NCBI RefSeq assembly: GCF_000243255.1
Contig: NZ_CM001436.1
Coordinates: 594,077-658,076, forward strand
DNA length: 64,000 bases
Source: Methanoplanus limicola DSM 2279
GTDB lineage: Archaea; Halobacteriota; Methanomicrobia; Methanomicrobiales; Methanomicrobiaceae
Reading direction: 5' to 3'
In this document: positions 53,339 through 62,267 of the stretch, piece after piece
How positions within the stretch are numbered: the stretch's first letter is position 1
Layout of the letters: every line of letters begins with the position of its first letter
Made by a program: the position numbers and the translations under genes
The notes under the pieces: model-generated
Told to the model about the DNA's origin: nothing
Databases searched by the model: none
What the model saw: only the letters and a program-made list of their open reading frames with translations

Positions 53339-54487
53339 ATGAAATTAAAGAAAGGCATGCGGGCCTTGAGCCTGCTATTGATAATGGCACTTATTGGGGC
53401 GATGTTCGTTCCGGTGGTTAGTGCCGTCAAAGATGTAAATATTATTGAAAAAAATTATGTCTCAACTGATGATGCTTATAAAGCATCTTTAAAAGCTCTT
53501 AATTTATTTTTATCGGCCGGGGCAATTAGCGATGATAACTATTCACCCCAAATGTTGCAGAAACAACCTGTAGAAATATATGATTTAAACGGATTGATCA
53601 TTTATTATCAGTTTCCAATTGAAAAAAATGGCAAAAACGAGGGATTTGTTCGTGCGGCAGCAAGTAAAGTCCTTGGAAGTACTGTTACAATGATAAAAGA
53701 CAGACCGGATAATGTTGATTATTCATCTGTTCTCGAAAATACAGAAAGGGTTATTCAAAATAAGTATTCAGTAAAAAAAGATCCTGATCTAAAAATTGTT
53801 TGTTATGATTACCCGGAATTGGGTGTAATGTATAGCTTCAGGGATGAAAGGGATCAATTTGTAAAATTGATATTTGATCTGGAACAGAATCTAATAACTG
53901 ATGTTAATACTCAAACCAACGGACCGGGATATTATTCATTATACAATGAAATAAACGAAGATGAAATTTATACTAATATCTTCAAATGGAATGAAGAATA
54001 TGACAATGAATTAGAAACCAAATCTACAACATATAAAGATCTATGGAATTCCGCAAATCATATTACACAACCAAACAATGTTTGGTGTGCTGTTACAACA
54101 GGAAAAATGATTGCATATTGGTTTGGTGTTACAGATACCTTTTCACATATTGCAGAGGAAATGAATTCAGGAACACCTCTAGACCCATTAGCCACATCCG
54201 ACACCGACGATGAACTTGATTACTATGAAAATTCTCCAACAGGACTTTGCTGTGATGCCGAACTAAAAGAAGGAAACCAGATAACATTTTATACAGGAAT
54301 GTATCAGATTTATCATGATGAAAACCCAATCGCTTCCACAGTGGGGAATCATTCCAGAGCATGTGCAGGAGTTTTAGAATCATCTAATGGCAAATATTTC
54401 CATATTTATGATCCTTCATCGGATGGAAATATATATTGGGAAAACTTCGATTCAACAACATACCTTACATGGATATTAGTTGATTAA
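53339..54487 (+). CDS. Secreted papain/C39-like cysteine peptidase
   Basis: 382 residues. The shared signal peptide (MKLKKGMRALSLLLIMALIG...VVSA) precedes a region of about 200 residues that may act as a propeptide (DAYKASLKALNLFLSAGAIS, GFVRAAASKVLG). The catalytic domain has Cys250 in NNVWCAVTTGKMIAYWFGV, His338 in GNHSRACAGVL and Asp358 in FHIYDPS, matching the Cys-His-Asp order of papain-like/C39-like peptidases. It has no match to its counterpart in copy B beyond the signal. The coding sequence is AT-rich. The next gene follows by 14 nt and is a likely partner. Confidence 0.75.
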   Translation: MKLKKGMRALSLLLIMALIGAMFVPVVSAVKDVNIIEKNYVSTDDAYKASLKALNLFLSAGAISDDNYSPQMLQKQPVEIYDLNGLIIYYQFPIEKNGKNEGFVRAAASKVLGSTVTMIKDRPDNVDYSSVLENTERVIQNKYSVKKDPDLKIVCYDYPELGVMYSFRDERDQFVKLIFDLEQNLITDVNTQTNGPGYYSLYNEINEDEIYTNIFKWNEEYDNELETKSTTYKDLWNSANHITQPNNVWCAVTTGKMIAYWFGVTDTFSHIAEEMNSGTPLDPLATSDTDDELDYYENSPTGLCCDAELKEGNQITFYTGMYQIYHDENPIASTVGNHSRACAGVLESSNGKYFHIYDPSSDGNIYWENFDSTTYLTWILVD

Positions 54488-54501
54488 GTGAGAATCGATA
54501 T

Positions 54502-55701
54502 ATGAAAAAAATAATATCGATAGTTACTCTATTGGCCTGTATTTTTATATTATCATACGGGTTTTTACAATATACTCACTTTTTTTATCCGGAATCAAAA
54601 AAAACTGACAATCTGTCAGAATATAATCCATTAATCATATATGAAAATTATTCATTTTCTTCAGATGACAAAAAAACATTATTTATAGCACCGGATGGAT
54701 GGGGTCCAATATTAGTATTTGATTCTGATACATCATATAAACAAATTAATAGTATCATGAAAAAATATTTTAATAACTCAAATATATCATGGAGAATTAT
54801 GTACGACGAAATCTACATGAATTATATACTTCATTCGAATGATAAAAAAATCAATAATGACATTATCTTCTTCGAAAATCAATCCTGCTATAACTATAAT
54901 CCTGATTTCATCAGTGGCATCAATGTACTTGAAAACCCAAAGGTTACATCCAATGGAACTATAGCATATGCCTTTTCATTGATCTGCCCAACAGATGAAC
55001 TAAATGATATAACACATAATGACAAATTCAAAGAACTGGAAATTTCAGAAACAACTCTTGTTTACCTCTTCCCTGAAGATGGTAAAACCATAAATAACTC
55101 CAATGTCATATTAAATATTAATAATCTTAATAATAATGAAGACTCCATATTTGCACTAAAATCAAACATTGGCATTTATTATCCACAAATATTTAAAGAG
55201 AAAAACATAGAATTAAACAATTCTGATAGATTATGGGAACCTTCAGTTTATTTCAAATATACTATACCTGATGAAGAAATAGAGAATATTTTGATTAACA
55301 ATATTCCTAATGGAGTATCCTTGGAGGTTCAAAATGATAATTTCATTTATGCCAATTATTATTTTGATTATTCAACAGGCAATTTAACTGATAAACTCAA
55401 AATGCTCAATCATTTTAATGATATAATAATTTACGAAAATCACTATTATGAAGAATTACAGTTTAAAGGGGATAACACCGGGAAATGTTATTATCCTGTC
55501 ACCATTCTTGCCAATGAGGAATCTATATTAAAAGAAATGGATGAAATGGGCTTATATCTTAAAAAAACAAAGTGTGCAGACCTTAAATGCCAACCTTCTC
55601 CAAATGAAAACAGGACAAATCATTTGAATTATATGAATAAAACATATGCCAATGGAAATGTACTATTTATAATTAAGAAATTCTGCAAATATTGCACTTG
55701 A
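54502..55701 (+). CDS. Secreted or membrane-anchored companion of the peptidase
   Basis: 399 residues with an N-terminal hydrophobic segment (MKKIISIVTLLACIFILSYGFLQYTHFFYP) and then a polar, Asn-rich extracellular region with many N-glycosylation motifs. Several Cys in the last 80 residues (GKCYYP, KCADLKCQPSP, KKFCKYCT) suggest a disulphide- or metal-bound end. No family is recognised. It starts 14 nt after the peptidase stop, so it belongs to the same transcript. It could be an inhibitor, anchor or substrate; only the location supports this. Confidence 0.6.
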   Translation: MKKIISIVTLLACIFILSYGFLQYTHFFYPESKKTDNLSEYNPLIIYENYSFSSDDKKTLFIAPDGWGPILVFDSDTSYKQINSIMKKYFNNSNISWRIMYDEIYMNYILHSNDKKINNDIIFFENQSCYNYNPDFISGINVLENPKVTSNGTIAYAFSLICPTDELNDITHNDKFKELEISETTLVYLFPEDGKTINNSNVILNINNLNNNEDSIFALKSNIGIYYPQIFKEKNIELNNSDRLWEPSVYFKYTIPDEEIENILINNIPNGVSLEVQNDNFIYANYYFDYSTGNLTDKLKMLNHFNDIIIYENHYYEELQFKGDNTGKCYYPVTILANEESILKEMDEMGLYLKKTKCADLKCQPSPNENRTNHLNYMNKTYANGNVLFIIKKFCKYCT

Positions 55702-55805
55702 AATTCTTAATCATTAATTTATCTTACAATCCGCAGGTATGAATTAATTTCAAAATGTAAAATAGAAAGATCTATATATTACAATCAATATATACATTAC
55801 CTCCT

Positions 55806-56625
55806 ATGGAAATCTTAGATGGTTATGTTGAGGGTTCAATTGAGTCAATATATCACCTTGGCCTGGTAGCAGGAATATTTGACTCTCTTAATATTGGAAC
55901 AATTGCTGACAATGCTATCCCAAAAAAACGTCCGTGCAATATGTCTCATGGACAGGTCCTTAAAGCAATGGTCCTGAATGGTCTTGGTTTTACAGAGCGC
56001 CGGCTTTACCTCTTTCCTAAATTCTTCAATGATCTTGCTGTTGAAAATTTACTTGGCGATGGAGTTAGACTGGAGCATTTAAATGATGATGTAATAGGCC
56101 GTACCCTTGATGCAGTTTACGAATATGGTCCGACTAGGAGACTGTCTGGCAATGCAGTTTATCAAAAAAACGATGATAAATGAAGCATAATTTAAGCCTT
56201 AAATTAGAAAAGAAGCAAAATTTATTTTGTCACTTTTTATTCTCGGACAGCCTCCTAGATTATTCAATGAAATTGTAGTCCAATCTTTAATCAAAGATGA
56301 ATTTGCAACTAAACTGATCCATGTTGACACCACCAATTTTAGTGTTTATGGCAAATATAACCGAAATTCTGATAATACCATCAATATTACGAAAGGGTAT
56401 CCAAAAGACGGAAGATGGGACCTTAATCGATTTGTGCTTGGAATAGCAACTAATCAAATGGGAATTCCGCTATTTACGGAGGCCTTTTCAGGCAATAAAC
56501 AAGATAGCGAAAGCATTATCGAGATGATTCAAAACTTTCAAAAATCTCTTATTTTCGATGAAAAAGTCTATTATATTGCTGATGCTGCGTTTTATTCAGA
56601 AGATAACATAAAACAGATAAGTGAG
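55806..56625 (+). pseudogene. IS1634-type transposase fragment, split by a MITE and truncated
   Basis: The N-terminal DUF4277-like part (GYVEGSIESIYHLGLVAGIFDSLNIG, HGQVLKAMVLNGLGFTERRLYLFPKFF) reads to YGPTR, where the MITE intervenes. After the MITE the same frame continues as LFNEIVVQSLIKDEF, then HVDTTNFSVYG (catalytic Asp), TKGYPKDGRWDL, and YIADAAFYSEDNIKQISE. The gene is then cut off by copied fae-hps sequence at about 56625. The C-terminal half with the catalytic Glu is missing. Confidence 0.85.
56138..56254. mobile_element. MITE-like element, 117 bp, with CTAG target duplication
   Basis: Inverted ends GAGACTGTCTG and (reversed) GAGGCTGTCCG, 9 of 11 matching, bound 117 bp. CTAG flanks both sides (56134-56137, 56255-56258). 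Removing the element and one CTAG restores the transposase frame exactly (...GPTR-LFNEI...). Its ends resemble those of the MITE at 30482 (GAGGCTGT), and both fit YTAR target duplications. Confidence 0.88.
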
Positions 56626-56747
56626 ACTACAACAGGATTTACCGCTACAACTACGGTTCAACAAAACTTGCAATCACCCGTGCACTCGCAGGATTCCCTG
56701 ACAAGGAAACAGTTCTCAAAGAGAAAGACCGTGCAGGACACGCTGTT

Positions 56748-57455
56748 ATGGGATTCAAAGTACACAGGCTCTGGGACCCGCCATACCTTCAGGTGGCCAT
56801 GGACCTTGTTGACATGAAGTCTGTAGAGAGAGTACTGACGTCAGTGCCCAAGAACGACCATGTATTAATTGAGGCAGGAACACCTCTGATTAAGCAGTTC
56901 GGACTTTCAGTAATCGGTGAGATCAGAAAGATCAGACCTGATGCGTTTATCATCGCTGACTTAAAGACTCTTGATACCGGAAATCTTGAGGCAAGAATGG
57001 CAGCAAACGCATCCGCAGACGCTGTTGTTGTATCCGGACTTGCACCTGTGCCAACCATTGTCAAATTCATCCAGGAAGCAAAGAAGACCGGCATCTACTC
57101 AGTCATTGATATGCTCAATGTTGAAAAACCGGCAGAGCTTATCGAGAAACTGGCAAAAGAAGGCGCAATTCCAAGCATTGTTGAGATGCACCGTGCCATT
57201 GACGCTGAGGGCGATGACTACAACTGGGGCGACATTCCGGCAATCAAAGAAGCAGCCGGCGGAAAACTCCTTGTCGCAACCGCAGGCGGTGTCAGGCAGC
57301 ACGTTGTAAAGGACGCACTCAAGTCAGGCGCTGATATTTTAGTTGTCGGAAGGGCAATCACTGCATCCAAGAACATCCAGAACTCGGCAGAGCAGTTCCT
57401 TGAGGAAATGAACAAGGAAGAGAGGGATCAGTTCAGGATCATGACTGATTTCTGA
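56748..57455 (+). CDS. Stand-alone Hps domain copied from fae-hps
   Basis: 235 residues beginning MGFKVHRLWDPPYLQVAMDL, which coincides with the start of the Hps domain; it is intact to its own stop. Differences from the parent are few and mostly silent (for example NVEKPAEL for NVDKPAEL, GAIPS for GAVPS, LKSG for LKAG, EERDQF for EEIDQF), with phosphate-binding loop and DLKTLD unchanged. The copied sequence actually starts about 120 nt upstream, in the Fae part, which is out of use. Whether it is expressed is unknown, since no promoter was copied. Confidence 0.7.
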   Translation: MGFKVHRLWDPPYLQVAMDLVDMKSVERVLTSVPKNDHVLIEAGTPLIKQFGLSVIGEIRKIRPDAFIIADLKTLDTGNLEARMAANASADAVVVSGLAPVPTIVKFIQEAKKTGIYSVIDMLNVEKPAELIEKLAKEGAIPSIVEMHRAIDAEGDDYNWGDIPAIKEAAGGKLLVATAGGVRQHVVKDALKSGADILVVGRAITASKNIQNSAEQFLEEMNKEERDQFRIMTDF

Positions 57456-57589
57456 TCTGGAAAGACAATATTTTTTCAGAATTTCTTTTTTTAGCATTAA
57501 TATCATCAGATTACGCCATAAATGGCATTATACTCTGTTTAGCAGAATGTATGAGAATTAATATAACGGAAAAACAAATACTCATAATT

Positions 57590-57805
57590 ATGCGGAACTT
57601 AAAAATTATCGTTGAAAAACATGAAGATGGTTATATTGCATACCCCATTGGCCTGAAAGGGGTAGTAATTGGTGAAGGCGACACATATGAAGAAGCACTT
57701 TCAGATGTTAAATCTGCAATTGTGTTTCACATAGAATCGTTTGGAAGTGATGTATTTGAAAATGAGGAGATACTGGAAACCTTTGTGGCAGAGGTTGCAG
57801 TCTGA
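57590..57805 (+). CDS. hicB: HicB-family antitoxin
   Basis: 71 residues from ATG 57590; an upstream in-frame ATG at 57551 adds 13. LKIIVEKHEDGYIAYPIGLKGVVIGEGDTYEEALSDVKSAIVFHIE is the partial RNase-H-like HicB fold. It neutralises HicA. The stop overlaps the hicA start (TGATG). Confidence 0.85.
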   Translation: MRNLKIIVEKHEDGYIAYPIGLKGVVIGEGDTYEEALSDVKSAIVFHIESFGSDVFENEEILETFVAEVAV

Positions 57806-58038
57806 TGAAGTTTCCACAGGATGTACCAATTGCAAAAGTTCTTAAAACATTTGAATTACCCGGGTTTGTAACAGTCAGGGCAGGAAATCACATCTCAATG
57901 CAACGGAGTAATCCTGACGGTACAAAAACTCCGCTCACACTTCCCAATCATAGTAAAATTAAAGGTTCAACACTAAGGGCAATATGTAATCAGGCCGGCA
58001 TATCAAGGGACGAATTCCTGAAATACTTCAATCAATGA
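57805..58038 (+). CDS. hicA: HicA-family mRNA interferase toxin
   Basis: 77 residues. KVLKTFELPGFVTVRAGNHISMQRSNPDG...TLPNHSKIKGSTLRAICNQAGISRDEFLKYF has the dsRBD-like HicA pattern. The usual catalytic His is in GNHISMQ. It should degrade mRNA when free of HicB. The antitoxin-first order is the reverse of the commonest hicAB order but is known. The pair occurs only in copy B of the duplication. Confidence 0.87.
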   Translation: MKFPQDVPIAKVLKTFELPGFVTVRAGNHISMQRSNPDGTKTPLTLPNHSKIKGSTLRAICNQAGISRDEFLKYFNQ

Positions 58039-58151
58039 CACATCAATAGAATAAAATATATAATTTCTTTGTGTTCTCCTCTTAAATGTCAGTTTACAGA
58101 AGAGACTGATTTACTACCCTATCGCTAACGTCATTTCTCCTTTTCACACCA

Positions 58152-58312
58152 CAGGTAGTGTCAGGCAGCATGTTGTTAAGGACGCACTTAAAGCAGGTGC
58201 TGATATCCTCCTTGTCGGAAGGGCAATTACAGCATCCAAAAACATCCGGAACCCGGCAGAGCAGTTCCCTGAAGAGATGAACAGGGAAGAGATTAATCAA
58301 TTTAAACAGTAA
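58152..58312 (+). pseudogene. fae-hps 3' remnant joined to P-domain fragment
   Basis: Contains GGTAGTGTCAGGCAGCATGT onwards and matches the end of fae-hps (VRQHVVKDALKAGADILLVGRAITASKNIRNPAEQFPEEMNREEINQF). It shares NPAEQFPEEMN with the remnant at 50637, so both descend from one older remnant. It runs directly into AAACAGTAAACAG of the P-domain gene. Confidence 0.85.
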
Positions 58313-58551
58313 ACAGTTATACCACTCAGCTCCATATTGATTTAAACTGGGGTGATTCATCAGATTCTCTTAGGTTAAAGATTTATTCTCCAGATGGCCA
58401 CACATTCGGATATTACTATGACAACAGTGATGGTTCAAATGACGGAAGAATTCAGTTCAATATCAATAATCCGGATGGCATTGCCAGAGGCACCTGGCGC
58501 TATGAGGTTTATGGATACGACGTATCAGGAACAGAGGATTATACCATATGA
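58313..58551 (+). pseudogene. P-domain gene 3' fragment (copy B)
   Basis: Identical to 51212-51450 (from NSYTTQLHIDLNWGDSSDSL to the stop) but lacks the signal peptide and promoter because of an approximately 425-bp deletion. Therefore not exported, if made at all. Confidence 0.85.
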
Positions 58552-58566
58552 TGTATTAAATAAAAT

Positions 58567-59328
58567 ATGATGGATCTCCACCAGAAATTAGTAATCTTTT
58601 TTTTATTGACTGCTCTGCTCTGCATTTATCCCGGATGCTGTGAATACACAGTCACATTTGGTGAAAGTAACAGCCCGGATGCAGATATTTCAGGAGCAGA
58701 TAAATCCACGACCTTCCAGGAACTGCCGCTCTGGATTAAAATATCATATGTTGCATCAATTATTGCCGGATTTTTTGCAATTGTCAAATTTTTGCCCCCA
58801 ATAGTTGGGAGAATTCGTTATGTTCTTGCCAATGAAAAAAGAAAGGAAATTATGGATTACATATCAGCAAATCCCGGAAAATCTGTCGGTCAGCTTGCTG
58901 AGGAACTTAATACCAAACGTGAGACTATCCGGTACCATCTTAATCGCCTCGAAAAAATAACCATATAGTTTCTGAAAAAGACAGTAATTCCAAGAGAATT
59001 TTCATCAACCAGAACAGGTTTACAGGCCAGGAAAGAAGAATTATTGCCTTATGCCATAACCCTGTTAAGGCCAGAATTGTTGCAATTATCCTGAAATATC
59101 CGGGAATAAAAAATTCTGAGCTAAAAGAAGAACTTAACATTTCAAAAAGCGCTGTGACGTGGCACATCAAAAAGTTAGATGGTGCAGATCTGTTATCCAC
59201 AAGGATCTCAGGAAAATTCAGGCATTATCATATCAGATCAGAGTTTGAAACTCTTTTCATCGAAAACCTGCCTGATGAGATAAAAGATGAATATAATCTG
59301 AAAGCTAATAATCAGGAAGATAAATAAA
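58567..59328 (+). pseudogene. Membrane-anchored double winged-helix regulator, frameshifted (copy B)
   Basis: One A is missing from a run of A (CGAAAAAATAACC versus CGAAAAAAATAACC) at about 58953-58958, giving ITI then a stop after 133 residues, within the first winged helix. The remaining sequence matches the intact copy to 59328, including TGC where copy A has TGA. Confidence 0.85.
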
Positions 59329-59636
59329 AGCAAATTATCAAATTGGATAATATTTCCCGGATACTTATAAGCTGACTGATCAATTACCTCAACAAATCAA
59401 ATTATGAAACATTATAATTATACACCCATTCAATGAATTGTAACCCGGAAAGTCAGATTATTAGGGCAGTTCTGAATCTATTATGCACAAAATTAGCGCA
59501 TCAATTAATTTAGTCGAATAACTGAATAGGATTACTCCATTTTATCAAAAATCAGTCCGCAAATAATAATTTCACCAAAACTTTATTGCCCGAAATATCC
59601 TGATCGCAGACAGTATTTACTGACATTGCACTATCA

Positions 59637-59667
59637 GTTCAAGACTATAGTGAGAGAACATATAATC
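59637..59667 (+). promoter_or_regulatory. Palindromic operator plus TATA box, leader 3
   Basis: 59637-59659 is identical to the palindrome at 52537 and is followed by TATAATC. Confidence 0.7.
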
Positions 59668-59700
59668 ACTTACATCAAATTATTTATTTGAAGGGCAATC

Positions 59701-59905
59701 GAAGGAGTGATCTTTTGATTAAATCTTCCTAAACAGATCCAGTGATAATTGAAAGGAGAGAATAAGGGCCGTTTTAACCAATCCAGTCTCCTTATCCTGC
59801 CCTGTTGTCTGCCTAGTTATAGTCAACCGGCATTTAACTGAATCCACATAAACTCTGATTAAGGTTTGCATGCCGGTTTTTCCCGAAAAACTAAGAGTTA
59901 AAACT
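59701..59905 (+). ncRNA. Conserved structured leader 3
   Basis: Identical to leader 1, including the ribosome binding site, TTG leader ORF at 59715 and both stem arms. Confidence 0.6.
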
Positions 59906-60056
59906 ATGAAATTTAAAGAAGAGTCATGCGGGGCCCTTGAGCCTGATATTAGTAATGGCAATTGCTGACGACGATGTTCGTTCCCGGCGGTTAGTGTTGT
60001 CGATACGGATTTTATTTCCCCCAAACTATGCAGGAAAAATTATTCCGTTTTGAGAT
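59906..60056 (+). pseudogene. Copy of the 46-residue stub with several one-base insertions
   Basis: Relative to 52806-52946 it has about seven single-base insertions, each repeating or neighbouring an equal base (for example AAATTT, GGGGCCC, TTCCCGG), and one more just downstream. The reading frame is lost after three codons. Flanking DNA is almost identical to copy A, so the changes are confined to about 160 bp. Confidence 0.8.
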
Positions 60057-60186
60057 AGGCGCAAGTGATATTTTAGAGAGGAAAATCCAATATTTATTAA
60101 AAATAAGCCATCAGCGATGATTTTACAAAAACATTGTCACCCAAAATCTCCAAATCCCGGATATTGCTGTCAATATTACAATAACA

Positions 60187-60218
60187 GTTCAATGATGTGG
60201 TGAGAGGTCTATATATAG
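60187..60218 (+). promoter_or_regulatory. Diverged operator plus TATA box, leader 4
   Basis: 60187-60209 is identical to the diverged palindrome at 53079 and is followed by the same TATATATAG. Confidence 0.6.
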
Positions 60219-60248
60219 TCCTACTTTCTACTTTTAACTGAGGGGTAA

Positions 60249-60433
60249 CAAAGAGTGATCTTTTGATTAAACCTTCACTAAAAAGTGGTAACTGACAGGA
60301 AAGAATAAGGGCCATTTTAACCAATTCAGTTTCCTTATCCTCCCCTGTTGTCTGCCAATTGTAGTCAACCGGCATTTACCTGATTTCACATAAACTCTGA
60401 TTAAGGTTTGCATGCCGGTTGCTCTTAGAAACT
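60249..60433 (+). ncRNA. Conserved structured leader 4
   Basis: Nearly identical to leader 2 but 13 nt shorter just before the signal-peptide ATG. Stem arms and leader TTG (60263) are retained. Confidence 0.6.
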
Positions 60434-61189
60434 ATGAGATTAAAGAAAGGCGTGCGGGCTTTTTGCCTGCTATTGATAATGGCGCTTATCGGGGCGATGT
60501 TCGTTCCGGCGGTTAGTGCCGGGACAGGTGATGACAATGACGCATCTTTTCCTGAGGTGGGAGTGGAATGGGTAAATGATTATTGGCCTAATCCACTTTC
60601 GCATTCTGATGAAAGCGCAACTGATTTTTATAATACATTAGGAAATGCAGGTTGGACAAAGCGATTTTGCCTTGGAGACAGGCAAACAGCAGTAAACCAG
60701 TGGAGTGATAATGATGAAAATTATGTAGATGGTGTGGATATTACATGGTTTTCAGGTCATGGACATCAGGCTTATCTTTTGTTGACAAATAATCCTTTGG
60801 ACTGGGTTCAATTTAACCTTGTTGAATGGGGAGACTACGATGCAGAATGGATGCTGTTGCACAGTTGTCATACTACCGAAATTCCCGGAAACTTCAAAGG
60901 AATTCTTCATAAAGCACTTAACGGCGTTCATCTGATCTGTGGATTTAATACAATTGGTTATGATTTTGCAGATGATGGGGAGAATTGTGCACAAAGATTG
61001 CTTAACAGTGAAAAAGTCAGATTAGCTTGGTTTAACGCAATGGATGAGACACACCCAGATACAATTAAAGTAGGAATAATCGGCGAAAATTCTAATTGTG
61101 GTAATGACCGCATCTGGAAAGAGGGGACAGTAATTGCTGATCCTACTGTAGATGACACAACATATTATTGGCTATATTATTGCAATTAA
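60434..61189 (+). CDS. Secreted clan-CD-like cysteine peptidase (DUF6345-like)
   Basis: 251 residues from ATG 60434. The shared signal peptide (MRLKKGVRAFCLLLIMALIG...AVSA) is followed by a domain with VGVEWVNDYWPNPLSHSDESATDFYNTL, ITWFSGHGHQAYLL (His109) and WMLLHSCHTTEIPG (Cys145). A His-Gly after a hydrophobic strand and a Cys at the end of the next strand is the dyad of clan CD (caspase/gingipain) enzymes; DUF6345 proteins have the same spacing. The match to the copy A peptidase ends exactly at the signal cleavage site. A lipoprotein gene follows by 11 nt. Confidence 0.72.
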   Translation: MRLKKGVRAFCLLLIMALIGAMFVPAVSAGTGDDNDASFPEVGVEWVNDYWPNPLSHSDESATDFYNTLGNAGWTKRFCLGDRQTAVNQWSDNDENYVDGVDITWFSGHGHQAYLLLTNNPLDWVQFNLVEWGDYDAEWMLLHSCHTTEIPGNFKGILHKALNGVHLICGFNTIGYDFADDGENCAQRLLNSEKVRLAWFNAMDETHPDTIKVGIIGENSNCGNDRIWKEGTVIADPTVDDTTYYWLYYCN

Positions 61190-61200
61190 GGAGGATTTAT

Positions 61201-62169
61201 ATGATTAATAAAAAATTAATTGTTGGAACATTGCTTGCAATTACATTGTTAGGAGGTTGTGCAATATCAATGGAAATAATGGGCAACATCTCTGAACAGG
61301 CTGAAATATCTGAATATTCTTCTGGTCAGATTTTAAATTCACTTGATAGCTCAAATCCAGACATTATTTTGAATGCTAAATTTACAAAAGATAGAACAAC
61401 AGTCCCGTTATATGATATTAAATTTGAAAAATTGGACACAGATAATATTAAAAAAATTGCAGAATCTTTTGACATAAAAGGAGTTTTAGAGCCCTATATA
61501 AAAAATACGGGGGAAATGCGAATAGTGGATGATTCTTACGATCCACAAAGGCAGATATCTTATTACTCTAAATCAGGTGCAATAGTCTATTCAATTCCAG
61601 ATAAAGAATTTCCAAACAGTGTTGAAGTACAACCAGTTCTTCCTTCCAAAGAAGAAGCAATAATAATTGCGGATGAATTCCTTGAAAAGACCAATACTTA
61701 TCAAAAAGATGCCTTTATTAAAAATGTAGAAGTAAATCAAAAACAACAGGTCTGGAAAAGTGGAGCTACCAAACCGGAAAAATCTTATGATGTAACGACT
61801 GCTGTTCGTTATGCCAGAAATTTTGATGGAATTCCAGTTTATGGAGATGAATTTTCGGTAATTATAGGTGACGGCGGAGAAGTTGTAGGAATGGTGAAAA
61901 ACTGGAGAGAGGTCGAACCGTCAGGAAATGTTCAGTTAAGAACAGTAGAAAATGCATATGAAGACTTGTGTAATCAAAATACTGTATATCCGGTAAACCT
62001 TGCTGAATTTGATACAGTTACTATCAACGACATTTCTCTTGGTTACTGGATGGAACCGAGGATCTACGAGCAGAATAAAGTAGTTCCCATATATGTTTTT
62101 AGTGGAACTGCAACAAGAGGTAAATTAACAGATCCATTTATTGAATATGTGTATGCTTTGGAATCATGA
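61201..62169 (+). CDS. Lipoprotein companion of the clan-CD-like protein
   Basis: 322 residues; AAGGAGGA lies 6 nt before ATG 61201. The signal peptide ends LLGGCAIS (lipobox). The rest resembles extracellular YycH/YycI- or PepSY-like beta-alpha units: EEAIIIADEFLEKTNTYQKDAFIKNVEV and IPVYGDEFSVIIGDGGEVVGMVKNW, a pattern seen in propeptide-like inhibitors. This may be a cognate inhibitor or chaperone. Only co-transcription supports that. Confidence 0.65.
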   Translation: MINKKLIVGTLLAITLLGGCAISMEIMGNISEQAEISEYSSGQILNSLDSSNPDIILNAKFTKDRTTVPLYDIKFEKLDTDNIKKIAESFDIKGVLEPYIKNTGEMRIVDDSYDPQRQISYYSKSGAIVYSIPDKEFPNSVEVQPVLPSKEEAIIIADEFLEKTNTYQKDAFIKNVEVNQKQQVWKSGATKPEKSYDVTTAVRYARNFDGIPVYGDEFSVIIGDGGEVVGMVKNWREVEPSGNVQLRTVENAYEDLCNQNTVYPVNLAEFDTVTINDISLGYWMEPRIYEQNKVVPIYVFSGTATRGKLTDPFIEYVYALES

Positions 62170-62267
62170 AAAACATAGAATTATAATAATGAATTATACA
62201 TAAATGTATTGTGATAAATACAAAAAGTCCACCTTTTTTTATCAACAAATAAAAAGGGGTTCTTCTC

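Larger units (their letters stand above)
49733..53430. repeat. Segmental duplication, copy A
   Basis: From codon about 121 of fae-hps through the P-domain gene, regulator, first leader, 46-residue ORF, second leader and the second signal peptide. It matches 56627-60525 in order, often over hundreds of bases without a difference. The main differences in copy B are an insert carrying HicBA after the Hps part, a deletion of about 425 bp that removes the promoter and 5' half of the P-domain gene, and clustered small changes. Confidence 0.88.
56627..60525. repeat. Segmental duplication, copy B
   Basis: Counterpart of 49733-53430: the Hps part of fae-hps, the 3' remnant, truncated P-domain gene, regulator, leaders and signal peptides in the same order. 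It contains an insert of about 620 bp with hicBA. The left junction is inside the transposase fragment. Confidence 0.88.
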
